Assembly: GCF_030315685.1 (NCBI RefSeq)
Contig: NZ_JASXSI010000005.1
Location: 248,001 to 312,000, forward strand
From: Gordonia sp. ABSL11-1
GTDB taxonomy: Bacteria > Actinomycetota > Actinomycetes > Mycobacteriales > Mycobacteriaceae
DNA length: 64,000 nucleotides
Direction of reading: 5' to 3'
A program made the position numbers and the translations under genes. This document shows positions 37,564-46,462 of this stretch, piece after piece. The notes beneath the pieces are model-generated. The model worked only from the letters and a program-made list of their open reading frames with translations. It searched no databases and was not told the DNA's origin. Each line of letters opens with the position of its first letter. The first letter of the stretch is position 1.

Positions 37564-37758
37564 ATGAGTCATGTCCACGCCGACCGCCCCGTGTGCGAGG
37601 GCATCGGGATGTGTGAGACCCAGGCCAACGAGTACTTCCAGATCGGGGACGACGGCGTCGTCGACGTGGTGACCAGCGACATCCCCGACGGGGACCGCGC
37701 GTACGTCCGCGCGGCCGTCGAGTCGTGTCCTGTGTCGGCGCTGCGGATCGTCGACTGA
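37564..37758 (+). CDS. Ferredoxin, probable [3Fe-4S] type
   Basis: A 64-residue ferredoxin with cluster cysteines in VCEGIGMCE (C-x5-C) and SCPVSAL; the missing fourth cysteine points to a 3Fe-4S cluster, as in P450-type ferredoxins. ATG at 37564 chosen by size and homology; AGGAGAAGGG lies upstream. The reductase gene starts 5 bp after its stop. No P450 gene is nearby, so its partner may be AlkB-rubredoxin or an enzyme elsewhere. Confidence 0.88.
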   Translation: MSHVHADRPVCEGIGMCETQANEYFQIGDDGVVDVVTSDIPDGDRAYVRAAVESCPVSALRIVD

Positions 37759-37762
37759 CGAG

Positions 37763-38923
37763 ATGCCGATGGCCACACAGCACGTGCCAGGTCCCCTCGT
37801 CATCGCCGGGTCGTCGCTGGCCGGTGTGCGGGCGGCGGAGGGTGCCCGCGCTCACGGGTGGACGGGCGAGATCATCATGGTCGGTGCCGAGCACCACCCG
37901 CCCTACGACCGTCCGCCGTTGTCGAAGGCGCTCCTCGGTGCCGCCGACGAGCCGACCGTACCTGTCCTGCGCCATCCGGACAGCTGGGAGGAGCTCGGCG
38001 TCGAACTGCACGGTGGCACAGCCGCTGTCGGCATCGACGTCGATCGGCGACTCCTGATCACGTCCACCAGTGAGATCGCCTACGGCGCACTGGTGATCGC
38101 CACAGGCGGCGCGGCACGAACCGTCGTCGGCCTCAGCGGATTCGACAACATCCACACGCTCCGCACCTTCGACGACGCGGTGCGCGTGCGCGCCGCACTG
38201 GACACCGCGCGCCGGATCGTCGTCCTGGGCGCGGGATTCATCGGCTCCGAGGTCGCCTCGGCGGCAGTCGCTCGCGGGATCGACGTGACCATCGTGAACG
38301 AGTCGGCCACACCACTGAGGCGCAGTGTCGGACCGCGGGCGTCGGGCGCGCTCGCTGATCTGCACCAAGGAGCGGGTGTGCGGCTGATCACCGGGACGCG
38401 AGTGGTCGATATCTCTTTGCGCGCGAACAGAATTCGATCGCTGATCACCGACGACGGTGACGTCCTCGACGCCGACGCGGTGTTCGTCGGGATCGGATCG
38501 GTTCCGGCGTCGGGATGGGTGCCTGCCGGCGACATCGCCGTGGACCCGCCGACCCGGGCCGTCGTCTGCGACTCCGCGATGGCCACCAGCGCTCCCGCGA
38601 TCTGGGCGGCCGGCGACGTCGCGACGGTGTCCGGACGCGTCGGCGGGCACTGGACGTCGGCGTCCGACCAGGGATTCGTCGCCGGAGCGAACGCGGTCGG
38701 GGCGCAGCGAGTGCACGACGGCATCCCCTTCGCATGGTCCACCTGGTACGGCCATCGCATCCAGATCGTCGGGGATACGGCCGGATCGGTTCTCGAGACC
38801 GTCGACGATGACCTGATCCTGAGTCACCGTGACGGACGCGTCGTCGGAGCGGTGGGGATCGATACGCCGGGGCGGATCGCGCGACTGCGGCGGGATCTGG
38901 CGAACACGGCGGCGGCAGCGTGA
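37763..38923 (+). CDS. FAD-dependent ferredoxin/rubredoxin reductase
   Basis: A 386-residue pyridine-nucleotide-disulfide-type reductase that passes electrons from NAD(P)H to a ferredoxin. FAD-binding GSSLAGVRAAE near residue 16, NAD-binding VLGAGFIGSEVASAA near 154, a GDVA FAD motif near 294, and a C-terminal reductase domain are all seen. Second gene of the ferredoxin operon. Could also reduce the rubredoxin domain of AlkB; not shown. Confidence 0.92.
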   Translation: MPMATQHVPGPLVIAGSSLAGVRAAEGARAHGWTGEIIMVGAEHHPPYDRPPLSKALLGAADEPTVPVLRHPDSWEELGVELHGGTAAVGIDVDRRLLITSTSEIAYGALVIATGGAARTVVGLSGFDNIHTLRTFDDAVRVRAALDTARRIVVLGAGFIGSEVASAAVARGIDVTIVNESATPLRRSVGPRASGALADLHQGAGVRLITGTRVVDISLRANRIRSLITDDGDVLDADAVFVGIGSVPASGWVPAGDIAVDPPTRAVVCDSAMATSAPAIWAAGDVATVSGRVGGHWTSASDQGFVAGANAVGAQRVHDGIPFAWSTWYGHRIQIVGDTAGSVLETVDDDLILSHRDGRVVGAVGIDTPGRIARLRRDLANTAAAA

Positions 38924-38957
38924 CGGGCGCGCCACGACGCCAGCTTTCGTGTGACAG

Positions 38958-39030
38958 TGCCCCCACCAGGGCTCGAACCTGGGACCTGCGGATTAAAAGT
39001 CCGTAGCTCTACCAACTGAGCTATAGGGGC
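38958..39030 (-). tRNA. tRNA-Lys(TTT)
   Basis: Seventy-three bases fold into a full cloverleaf: acceptor GCCCCTA/TGGGGGC, D arm with AGCTCAGTTGGTAGAGCT, anticodon loop CTTTTAA with TTT, T arm GGTTCGAGCCC. The first anticodon-stem pair is A-C rather than A-T. CCA is not encoded. Confidence 0.95.
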
Positions 39031-39136
39031 CGTGCCCTGCGGACAGGGCGTCGACGAGTTTACAGGCAGGGGCGCGGCCGACAGAGTGGGCCCGCCGATC
39101 GGACGACCTCGATTCCCGACGTGGTGGCGGCAGGGA

Positions 39137-39598
39137 TCAGGACCGGCCGTCGACGATGCCGGATCGGGTGCCGCCCACGCGCATCGCGTGTCGCATCTCG
39201 GTGATGGTCGAGACGACGACCAGGGTGTCGACCGGGCTGCGGTCGGTCTGCAGCCACGACTGGTCACAGCTGACGGCCAAGGCCTGCTCCGGGTCGATCG
39301 CGATCCCGCCGACCTCGTTCAGCGCCGCGAAGACGGTCTGCTCTGCCGCTGTTCCCGGGTCGTGGAAGACGATCGCCGCAGGCGCGATGTCGACGCGCAC
39401 ACCGGAAGGGTCGATGTAGGCCGTCCCGGTGGACGCTCGCTGGTCTACGAGCGACGCATCGTCGTCGGCGTCGAGATCGTCGATCGGCACCGGGAGCAGA
39501 TGTCGAGCGACGAAACGGCCCACCGTCTCACGGTCGAACGGCGTCATCCCCATGACGTCGTCCGGGTCGACCGGGCGCACGAAGAGTTGTTCCCCCAT
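39137..39598 (-). CDS. Hypothetical protein, 153 aa
   Basis: A 153-residue soluble, acidic protein of no family I recognise. It has codon use typical of the region and an ATG start at 39598. Predicted content is mixed alpha/beta, with DTLVVVSTITEMRHAMRVGG near the C terminus. It lies between tRNA genes with no operon partner. Confidence 0.6.
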   Translation of the reverse strand: MGEQLFVRPVDPDDVMGMTPFDRETVGRFVARHLLPVPIDDLDADDDASLVDQRASTGTAYIDPSGVRVDIAPAAIVFHDPGTAAEQTVFAALNEVGGIAIDPEQALAVSCDQSWLQTDRSPVDTLVVVSTITEMRHAMRVGGTRSGIVDGRS

Positions 39599-39787
39599 CG
39601 CTCTTGCATATCATGAACCCCGGATGGAAGGGAGCGAAGGCCTCGTCCGGAACCTCGTGGAAACGTCGCTGTCACCGACGCGCTCGCCGGAGTCCGAAAA
39701 TCACCCCCGACCTACTGATTTGTGAATTGTTCGGCGAGTGTCCTAAGCTGAGTCGGCTCCCAACGGAGAACTCCTTACGGAGAACCG

Positions 39788-39860
39788 GCCCCCTTCGTCT
39801 AGCGGCCTAGGACGCCGCCCTTTCAAGGCGGTAGCGCGGGTTCGAATCCCGTAGGGGGTA
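39788..39860 (+). tRNA. tRNA-Glu(TTC)
   Basis: Cloverleaf with acceptor GCCCCCT/AGGGGGT, anticodon stem CCGCC/GGCGG, loop CTTTCAA with anticodon TTC and T loop GGTTCGAATCC. CCA not encoded. Confidence 0.95.
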
Positions 39861-39908
39861 CGCTTGTCCGGCCCCTTGCGGGGCCGCGGGGAGCGGATAA
39901 CAGAACAT

Positions 39909-39982
39909 GGCCCTGTGGCGCAGTTGGTTAGCGCGCCGCCCTGTCACGGCGGAGGTCGCGGGTTCGAGTCCCGTCAGGGTCG
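39909..39982 (+). tRNA. tRNA-Asp(GTC)
   Basis: Cloverleaf with acceptor GGCCCTG/CAGGGTC, D arm GCGCAGTTGGTTAGCGC, anticodon loop CTGTCAC (GTC) and T arm GGGTTCGAGTCCC. Discriminator G. 48 bp after tRNA-Glu, so probably one transcript. Confidence 0.95.
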
Positions 39983-40023
39983 CAACACATGTGTGCGATT
40001 GGCATTCGGTTCGGGTGCTGTCC

Positions 40024-40100
40024 GGCCAGGTAGCTCAGTTGGTACGAGCGTCCGCCTGAAAAGCGGAAGGTCGCCGGTTCGATCCCGGCCCTGGCCACCA
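40024..40100 (+). tRNA. tRNA-Phe(GAA)
   Basis: Cloverleaf with acceptor GGCCAGG/CCTGGCC, anticodon stem TCCGC/GCGGA, loop CTGAAAA (GAA) and T arm CCGGTTCGATCCCGG; CCA is encoded. It borders the integrase remnant, so it is the likely attachment site of the accessory region. Confidence 0.94.
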
Positions 40101-40102
40101 CG

Positions 40103-40137
40103 AGAACCACCTGGCGTCGGGTGGTTCTTGTCGTTTC
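40103..40137 (+). terminator. Intrinsic terminator after the tRNA cluster
   Basis: AGAACCACC (40103-40111) and GGTGGTTCT (40120-40128) form a perfect 9-bp stem with an 8-nt loop, followed by TGTCGTTTC. Located three bases after the tRNA-Phe CCA. Confidence 0.75.
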
Positions 40138-40227
40138 ATGGGGCAGCTCGTGATCGGCCCCATGTCACACGAGGTGACACTGGGTTGCTTTTTCGTCCGG
40201 CGGCTCCCCAAGGGGACACGGGATGTG

Positions 40228-40720
40228 TCACTTCGCGTCCTTCTTCTTCCCGGTCGTGATCGGGCCGAGCATGTCCGCCGCGTCGGCCAGCGCGTCATGG
40301 TCCGAGTGCGCATAGGTCCGCAAGGTGAACCCGGCATCGTGGTGCCCGAGCCCACACGGCGGTCACAACTACGCGGACGCCGTTCAGGTGCCTCAGAGTC
40401 GCGCACGAGTGACGCGCATCGTGCAGTCGAACGATGGGGAGACCGGCACCGGCGAGCGCCTTGCGCCACGCGGCAGTGAGGGTGTCGGGGTGTGGCGCCG
40501 CTCCGAGACCGTCCCGACCACCTAGTAGCCGCTGTCGATCCACTTCGATCCGAGGGGAGCTTCGCCTCCTTCTGCCGCTTCCGAACACGACGCAGCGCGG
40601 CCGTCAGATCGTCGGGCATCGGCAGCGTTCGGACACTGCTCTTCGCCTTCGGTGCTCCGGTCGTCGCGCCGCCCGCTGTGGACAGCCGCGCTCGTCACCG
40701 CGAGGGTCTCGGCGTCGAAG
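40228..40720 (-). pseudogene. Tyrosine integrase remnant next to tRNA-Phe
   Basis: Pieces of the catalytic half of a tyrosine recombinase survive in different frames: KSSVRTLPMPDDLTAALR, then DTLTAAWRKALAGAGLP and RLHDARHSCATLRHLNGV (the R-H-x-x-R region), then LGHHDAGFTLRTYAHSDHD with the nucleophilic tyrosine. At least three indels and one stop separate them, and the N-terminal half is missing. It lies tail-first against tRNA-Phe, as integrases of tRNA-targeted elements do. Non-functional. Confidence 0.85.
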
Positions 40721-40824
40721 TCGACCGCGTCACGCGGAGATACCGAGAATCTTTCCTCTTCTCAGCCCGAGAGCCGACAGCCGCCAGGCGGGGATGGGTG
40801 GCGTCAACAAAGCCTTTACTGCAC

Positions 40825-41382
40825 CTAAAGCAGTTCGCGCAGTCGCGCCGCGTCCTCGAAGTCCTCGCGGAACTGATCGAGTGTGGCGAGCGTGTACATT
40901 CCGTCAATCTGGTTGGTGACCCACAGTTTGTGGATCTTCCGCAGGTCCGAGATGCGGTTCTTCCATCCGATCCCGTCGATGACCGCTGGGACGAACTGCC
41001 GCGGTGTCCGTACCTCGGCCATCTCCTCGATCTCGCGGACAGCGTCGGTCAGCCTGGAGCCGGTGGAGTCGAAGCCGTTCGCCGCGACGACGATCTCTGC
41101 GGCGCCGGAGTTCGGGATCACCAGGTCGCACGGCGCGGTACGATCGTTCCGGCCAGTGAACCGTGTCCGCGTCTCGTAGGGCAGGCCAAGATCCTTGGCG
41201 ACCGCTTCGATCTCGTCCTCGACGTCCCTCCCCTGCCGACTCGCAGCGGCGGCTGCTGCGCGGGTACCTGCTCGTGCGATCAGCACGTCGGCGGTTCCGT
41301 ACTGCTGGTGCAGCTGCGCGTTCGCCTGCGACACCAGGTTTTACGCAGCGTCCATCCACCCGATCAGCTCGGCAGCGAGCAT
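40825..41382 (-). pseudogene. Endonuclease-like protein with an early stop codon
   Basis: An open frame resembling PD-(D/E)xK type restriction endonucleases of DpnII-like kind (CDLVIPNSG..., NGFDSTGSRLTDAVREIEEM, VIDGIGWKNRI). An upstream ATG at 41382 with an AAGGTGAG site would start a natural N terminus (MLAAELIGWMDAA), but codon 14 is TAA (41341-41343) where CAA or CAG is expected. The rest, from a GTG at 41334, is 169 residues. The motif lysine appears to be Asn. No methyltransferase is nearby. The family call is tentative. Confidence 0.55.
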
Positions 41383-41427
41383 TCTCACCTTGGTTCCTGG
41401 TTGTTGGTCGGCAGTGGAGTATGTGTG

Positions 41428-42804
41428 TCAGGTGACGGTGATTGCGCCGCGCCACAACTGAAGAAATGGCACCGACCAGGGCCAAGCGGTCGGTAGATGC
41501 AGGATGGGTGTGCGGGCAGGTCTGGCCAGGCGGGCGGGTATCGCAACGATCCGGCGGCGTAAGGTGGCGCCGCGAACCCGGCCGTGGCTGCCAGTGAGGA
41601 TTCGTGCGGCTCGGAGCACGTTGTGGGCGATGGCAGCGCAGATGACCCAGGCGCTGTTGGCACCGAACTTTCCTGACGGAAGGTGGGCCAGTGGCCCGTT
41701 GATGAGGTTCGGCGGACACGGTTTCAATGATCGCGTGTTTACGGTGGGTGATGTCGGCGGCATCGACCGGTTCGTCGTTGTTGGTGAAAAACGGGTGATA
41801 CCGCCACACCGGGAACATTGCGTCGGGATAGTTGGCGTCTTTGATGCGGCGCACGATCAGCCGGGCGGTGACCGGATGTTTGCTCGATTCGACAGCGGTG
41901 TAGGTGGTTTCGGCGACTTCGGCATCAGATATCCATGTGCTGGTGTCAGGGTCTTGCACGGCTCCGGGGTAGTTCACGGGGGTCCACGCGTCGTCGTCGA
42001 TGGCTTCGATGGCGGCTACGATTTTGGTGTTCTTGGTCATCACGACCGAGAATTGAACCCCGGCCCGAATGCAGGTTCGTACCACTGCGCTCGACCCGTA
42101 GGCACTATCCCCGCCAACGATGATGGTGCCGGTGGCGCCGACGGACCGGGCGGTGGTGATGGCCTGGGCCACCATCCGCCGGCACCCTTACCCGGCCCGG
42201 TTTTACCGGCCCGCAACTGGATTCCGGCGACCGCCGGAGCGGCTTGGTCGGTGCTGAGCGTGGTCGCCAACGGCGAGTCCCTTGCGCAGGATCTGTTTTC
42301 CGGCGATTTTGGTGTGCTCGTAGGAGGCGCCTTGTTTGGGGCGTGGCCGTAGACCGGACGTAGCAGCGAGTCGATATCGATGTAGGTCCGCTCGCTGGCG
42401 CCGGGCAGCAGATCAACGCGTCCAGTGAGCGCGCGCAAGTGTGCGGTGAGGACCGAGTCGAGTTGGCGGGCATGTCCGAAGGTGAACTCGCGCAACGTTT
42501 GTCCGACTGTTGCTGGGGCGTACACCCCGGTGAACAGCGTTTTGTGGCCGCCGGCTGGTAGGACTTCGATGTCATCGATACAGTCGGCTCCCGCACATTC
42601 CGGCGATGATCGTGGTCAGTTTCGGTGCCATATTCGCTGCGGCCGAGGCCACCGACGTCGAGGTGATCGACACCTTGTCCGCCAGCAACTGCTGCAGGCC
42701 GGTGCGCTCAGCCAATGCTGGGACCGGGGACCAGGCCAGCGTGCGAGACCAGATTGTCGTCGTTGAGCGCTACCGAATCTGGACCGAACGTGTGGGATAC
42801 TTTC
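41428..42804 (-). mobile_element. IS1380-family transposase, degenerate
   Basis: Transposase of an IS1380-type element broken into at least five reading-frame pieces. Recognisable segments in order: KVSHTFGPDSVALNDDNLVSH, QQLLADKVSITSTSVAS, GVYAPATVGQTLREFTFGH, DSAYGSSAVVRTCIRAG with the catalytic region, and the C-terminal INGPLAHLPSGKFGANSAW with the RGATLRR block. The first lesion is one extra C near 42733, the second a 2-bp loss near 42590. No clear terminal repeats seen at the 3' side. A dead element. Confidence 0.85.
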
Positions 42805-42807
42805 ACT

Positions 42808-42880
42808 GAAAGTGCCCTTTCTTGAACTGTGTGATTGATGTCTCGACAACACCAATCATCCCAGTTCAGAGGGCACTTTC
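42808..42880. repeat. Interrupted hairpin at the IS1380 5' end
   Basis: GAAAGTGCCCT (42808-42818) and AGGGCACTTTC (42870-42880) are exact reverse complements; inside them GAACTG/CAGTTC and TGATTG/CAATCA continue the dyad. It may be the left terminus of the IS or two inverted IS ends left by rearrangement. Confidence 0.6.
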
Positions 42881-42983
42881 GCTATCGCGGCACCCGCAAA
42901 AACCCAGGTCAGTCCACGGATCCAGGTTTAAGACGGGCCACGGTTGACGAACGTGGCTGCGAAGGGGTGGGACACGGGCGGCT

Positions 42984-44420
42984 TCATGGGCTGGCGATCT
43001 TCGATCGGGTGGGGAGGGTGAGGCAGAGGATGGTGCTGAGGATGAGTGCTGTGATGATGCCAACGGTGCTGGTGGTCAGGGCTGGGGTGTAGCCGTTGGT
43101 TGCGGCGATGCCGAGGAAGGTGGAACTCAGGGTGGCGACGCCGAGGGCGGCGCCGAATTGCTGGCTGGTGGTCCAGATTCCGGACGCTGATCCGGCGTAG
43201 CGCGGCGGCACGGTGGACAAGAACAGTGTGGTCAGGGGCGGCATGACGAGGTTGATGCCCATGCCGAGGACGAACAGTCCGGGTGCCAGCAGCCAGGGGT
43301 TCACGTCCCCGTCCGCCGTGGTGGCGGTGGCGAGGACGGCGGCGGTGCCCAGAGCGCCCAGCAGGGTGCCGGCCATGACCGTGTAGCGGCCGAAGCGGAC
43401 GGTGAGGACGCCGACGAATCCCGCGGTGGCCAGGCCTCCGGCGCAGAACGCGATGGTCACGGTGCCTGCGGCCAGGGCGGTATAGTGCTGGGCGTCTTGG
43501 AGCCAGAGGATGAACACGAGCAAGAAGCCGCTGAAGGCGGCGAAGGCGATCATCTGCACCAGAAGGGTCACGGCGCTGGTGCGTTCGCGCAGGATCGTCA
43601 GGGGCAGCAGGGCTCCGGCCCGGCGAACGGGATTGCGGTGTTCGCCGAGGGCGACCGTTGCGACCGCGGCGATTCCGGTAGCCAGGAGGAGCCAGGTCCA
43701 GAGCGCCCACTCGTAGGTGCGCCCTTCCAGCAGCGAGAACACGATGGCGACCAGTCCGAGGGTCAGGCCGGCGGCGGGCAGCCATCGCGGTTGGGTGGCC
43801 TGGGGCGCGTGGTTCTCCGGGATCAGCCATGCCCCGAGGCCGACGAGGATGAAGGCGACGGGCACGCTGAGCCAGAACACGGCCCGCCAGCCCAGTGCGG
43901 CGACATCGGCGGCGATCAGCAGCCCTCCGAGCAGGAGACCGCCGGCCTGCGCGATGCCGGCGATGACCCCGAACAGGCCGAGCACGGTGGCTCGCTCCCG
44001 CCCCTGGAACAGGGTGTAGAGGCTGCTCATCACCTGCGGGGCCACCAGGCCCGCCGCCACTCCCTGGGCCGCCCGGGCGGTGATGAGCTCGCCGGGGCCG
44101 TGCGCGAGCGCGGACCAGGCCCCGGCGAGTGCGAACCCGGCCAGGCCGATCAGGAACATGCGCTTGCGCCCCCACAGATCGCCCAGCCGGGCAGCGGTGA
44201 TGAGGACGATCGCGAACGCTAGCAGGTAGGCGGTTGCGATCCAGCCGACCTGCGAGGGTGTGCCGCCGAGGTCGGTCTGGATCGCGGGCAGTGCGACGTT
44301 GACGATCGTGACGTTGAGCAGGTCGAGCATGAAGCCCAGCACGAGCACGACCATGGCAGCCCATCTCCGCGGATACCGAACAGCGCCAGGATCGATAGAG
44401 GCAGTCGCCGGACTGGTCAT
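42984..44420 (-). CDS. MFS drug efflux transporter, DHA2 (14-TM) type
   Basis: A 478-residue major facilitator with 14 predicted helices, similar to EmrB/QacA exporters. Motifs: DLLNVTIVNVALPAI in helix 1, RLGDLWGRKRMF (motif A) after helix 2, and a GLLLGGLL helix-5 region. Exports drugs or toxic compounds with proton antiport. Divergent from the MarR gene, with three operator-like sites between. Confidence 0.92.
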   Translation of the reverse strand: MTSPATASIDPGAVRYPRRWAAMVVLVLGFMLDLLNVTIVNVALPAIQTDLGGTPSQVGWIATAYLLAFAIVLITAARLGDLWGRKRMFLIGLAGFALAGAWSALAHGPGELITARAAQGVAAGLVAPQVMSSLYTLFQGRERATVLGLFGVIAGIAQAGGLLLGGLLIAADVAALGWRAVFWLSVPVAFILVGLGAWLIPENHAPQATQPRWLPAAGLTLGLVAIVFSLLEGRTYEWALWTWLLLATGIAAVATVALGEHRNPVRRAGALLPLTILRERTSAVTLLVQMIAFAAFSGFLLVFILWLQDAQHYTALAAGTVTIAFCAGGLATAGFVGVLTVRFGRYTVMAGTLLGALGTAAVLATATTADGDVNPWLLAPGLFVLGMGINLVMPPLTTLFLSTVPPRYAGSASGIWTTSQQFGAALGVATLSSTFLGIAATNGYTPALTTSTVGIITALILSTILCLTLPTRSKIASP

Positions 44421-44448
44421 AGTGATGCTCTCCTTGTGCCGAGTACCA

Positions 44449-44513
44449 TCGTCATCACGAGATACTCACTCCACCGTTTATCTCGTCATGACGAGTATGT
44501 CGTCATAACGAGA
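44449..44513. promoter_or_regulatory. Three MarR-type operators in a divergent promoter
   Basis: TCGTCATCACGAG (44449-44461), CTCGTCATGACGAG (44482-44495, perfect palindrome) and TCGTCATAACGAGA (44500-44513) share TCGTCATNACGAG. They fill the gap between the MFS gene and the MarR gene, so the MarR protein should bind all three. Confidence 0.8.
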
Positions 44514-44534
44514 GATTAGAAGAAGGGTCGCGAC

Positions 44535-44996
44535 ATGGCAACCACGTCCGCCACGCAGTCCGAGACCGTCGACCGGATCGCCGCCGCCGCACAGCGGTAT
44601 GCGGCGGCATCGGCGCGGATCGATCAGATCGCCGCCGACACGGTGGGCTTGACACTGAGCACGTGCGAGGCGAACTTCATCAACCTGCTGCGCCTGCATG
44701 GCCCGCTCACCCCTGGCCGGCTCGCCGAACTCACCAATCTCACGTCCTCGGGCACCACGACCGGGGTGGTCGATCGGCTGGAGACGGCCGGCTACGCGGC
44801 CCGGGAGCGGTGCACGAAGGATCGTCGCAAGGTCATCGTCTCCCTCGATGACCAGCGATTCCATGCCGAGGACGCCGCGCGTAGGCAGCGCCTGAGCGCA
44901 GTCCTGTCCGGCTACGACGACGCCCAGCGCGCCACCATCGCCGACTTCCTGACCCGCCTCGCCGACGTCGAGGCCACCGTGGCCACACCCTCATGA
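44535..44996 (+). CDS. MarR-family repressor
   Basis: A 153-residue MarR regulator: helical N terminus, winged HTH with PGRLAELTNLTSSGTTTGVVDRL and the wing RRKVIVSL. Divergent from the DHA2 efflux pump; three copies of a palindrome between them are likely its sites. The SnoaL-like gene follows 19 bp later and may be co-transcribed. Confidence 0.92.
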   Translation: MATTSATQSETVDRIAAAAQRYAAASARIDQIAADTVGLTLSTCEANFINLLRLHGPLTPGRLAELTNLTSSGTTTGVVDRLETAGYAARERCTKDRRKVIVSLDDQRFHAEDAARRQRLSAVLSGYDDAQRATIADFLTRLADVEATVATPS

Positions 44997-45015
44997 CGCG
45001 ATGTGAAGGACCAGC

Positions 45016-45492
45016 ATGAGCAACCAGCCCCGCAGTCTGCTCGACCTGCTCGCCGCTGAACGCGAGATCAACGCCAACCACGTCCGCTTCTTCGAGATTG
45101 CTGACGCCTTCGAGCACCACCGATTCGTCGAGTGCTTCACACCCGACGCGTTCATCGAGTACACGATCATGCCCGGACCACCACAGCGGTTCCACAGTGC
45201 ACACGAGTTCGCCGCCTTCATGTCCGCCGGCGGACAACGAGGCCAGCAAGCCGTGGCTCACGTCGCCGGGCAGCACGTGGTCCGCTGGCACGACGACCGA
45301 CCCCACCTGTCCGGATACGCGACCGTCTGGCACTGGACGGCGACCCACGACCACGCAGGCAGACACCGACCCGCCGACTGGACCACCATCGGACGCATCG
45401 AAGACGACTACCAGAACCTCGACGGGCGCTGGCTCATCTCCCGACGATCCGTCTCGCGCGCCGCCGGACTCATCGCCACCGGCGCCATCTGA
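45016..45492 (+). CDS. SnoaL/NTF2-like protein
   Basis: A 158-residue SnoaL-type protein, with a helical start, FEHHRFVECFTPDAFIEYT and a beta-strand domain ending RWLISRRSVSRAAG. The fold is used for cyclases, isomerases and small hydrolases. Co-directional with marR, so the MarR repressor may control it and the pump together, as in some antibiotic or phenolic resistance loci. No specific activity can be assigned. Confidence 0.8.
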   Translation: MSNQPRSLLDLLAAEREINANHVRFFEIADAFEHHRFVECFTPDAFIEYTIMPGPPQRFHSAHEFAAFMSAGGQRGQQAVAHVAGQHVVRWHDDRPHLSGYATVWHWTATHDHAGRHRPADWTTIGRIEDDYQNLDGRWLISRRSVSRAAGLIATGAI

Positions 45493-45879
45493 ACGAAGCC
45501 GAGCGAAGCTGAGGCAGATGCCGATCGGCGACGTGCCACATGCCGGTAGCCGAACTCCCGCCCTACCGCTGGCCGCGTCACCGCCCGCCCAAGCGTCGGC
45601 GTCGGCGTCGGCGCCGAACCTGAGCGAACAAGTGGCTTGGCTGGGCGAAGAGGGACGCGAAGCCTTGCCGGATGAGCTCACGAGGCGCGGCCCGTTATCG
45701 AACCGTCCTCGCCCGAGCGCCGATGACAGGGCACGTCGTTCGCGGTGGGCTGCCGACGACTCATCTCAGGCGCGTGCTTGCCTGGTGGTGAACGGGGTGA
45801 CGGCGAGTCGGGCCAGGCCTCAGCGCGGCGGCGAGGACGAGCCCGATGGTCAGTGTTCGGTCGGTCATCGTGCCGGCGG
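45493..45879. other. Gene-poor junction upstream of truncated tetR
   Basis: No convincing gene. On the minus strand a short start (MTDRTLTIGLVLAAAL) near 45870 runs into a frameshifted remnant (GLARLAVTPFTTR in another frame). There is a CGTCGG microrepeat near 45595. This looks like a rearrangement scar. Confidence 0.4.
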
Positions 45880-46354
45880 CGGTTCGGCGTCGCTGGAGGC
45901 GATCGCGCAGCGGGCCGGGGTGTCCATCGCGACCCTGTACCGGCATTTCCCGGTACTGGCTTCCCTGATCGAGGCGGTCCTGCGCGAGGACAACGCGGCC
46001 CTGGTCTCCGCGGGCGAGCGGTTGGAGCGGGAGAACGAGCCGCTGGAGGCGCTACTGGCCTGGATCGAGAAGGCCGTGGCCTCATGCAGCAGGTTCCGGG
46101 GCCTGGCCGAGGCGCTGATGGCCGGAAGGCACGAGGACGACAACCCGCTCGCCGACGCCTGTCACGCGAGGGAGGCGTGCGGCACCGGACTGCTGGCCGC
46201 CGCTCAGGCGGCGGGCGGTGTGCGCCCGGACGTCACCTCCGCGGACCTCTTCGACCTGATCGGCGCCGCCGCTTGGCTCGCCGAGACCGGAGGAAGCGAC
46301 AACAGGCTCCTACGCCTTGTGCGCCACGGCATCCTCACCGTCCGCGACTCGTGA
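45880..46354 (+). pseudogene. TetR-family regulator missing its N-terminus
   Basis: The frame begins inside a TetR DNA-binding domain: SLEAIAQRAGVSIATLYRHFP is intact, but the first helix (about 20-25 residues including the start) has no counterpart; the upstream sequence is unrelated. The ligand domain (EPLEALLAWIEKAV to LLRLVRHGILTV) seems complete. No good start codon precedes the HTH, so it is probably inactive or misexpressed. It lies convergent to the second MFS gene. Confidence 0.7.
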
Positions 46355-46462
46355 ACACGTCGCGGCCCGCTGCCGATACCGGAAGGATCACCGGATGGCT
46401 GCGACCGTCACCGCTGGTACGGGCGTGAGTCGACGGTTCGTCGCTGTGCTGTGCCGACTGGC

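Noticed and set aside
37564-38923. Cytochrome P450 (CYP153) alkane operon
   Set aside because: Ferredoxin and reductase are of P450 type, but there is no P450 gene (no heme-cysteine motif) in the window.
36224-38935. A 903-codon open frame on the minus strand
   Set aside because: Only the part from about 37411 is a PucR regulator; the rest is antisense to the ferredoxin and reductase genes.
42826-42841. A third copy of the alkB/ferredoxin operator
   Set aside because: CTGTGTGATTGATGTC has only the left arm; the right arm is absent. It belongs to the IS-associated hairpin.
45761-45946. A small minus-strand membrane protein starting MTDRTLTIGLVLAAAL
   Set aside because: The hydrophobic stretch is short and runs into an apparent frameshift remnant; no family match, so not called a gene.
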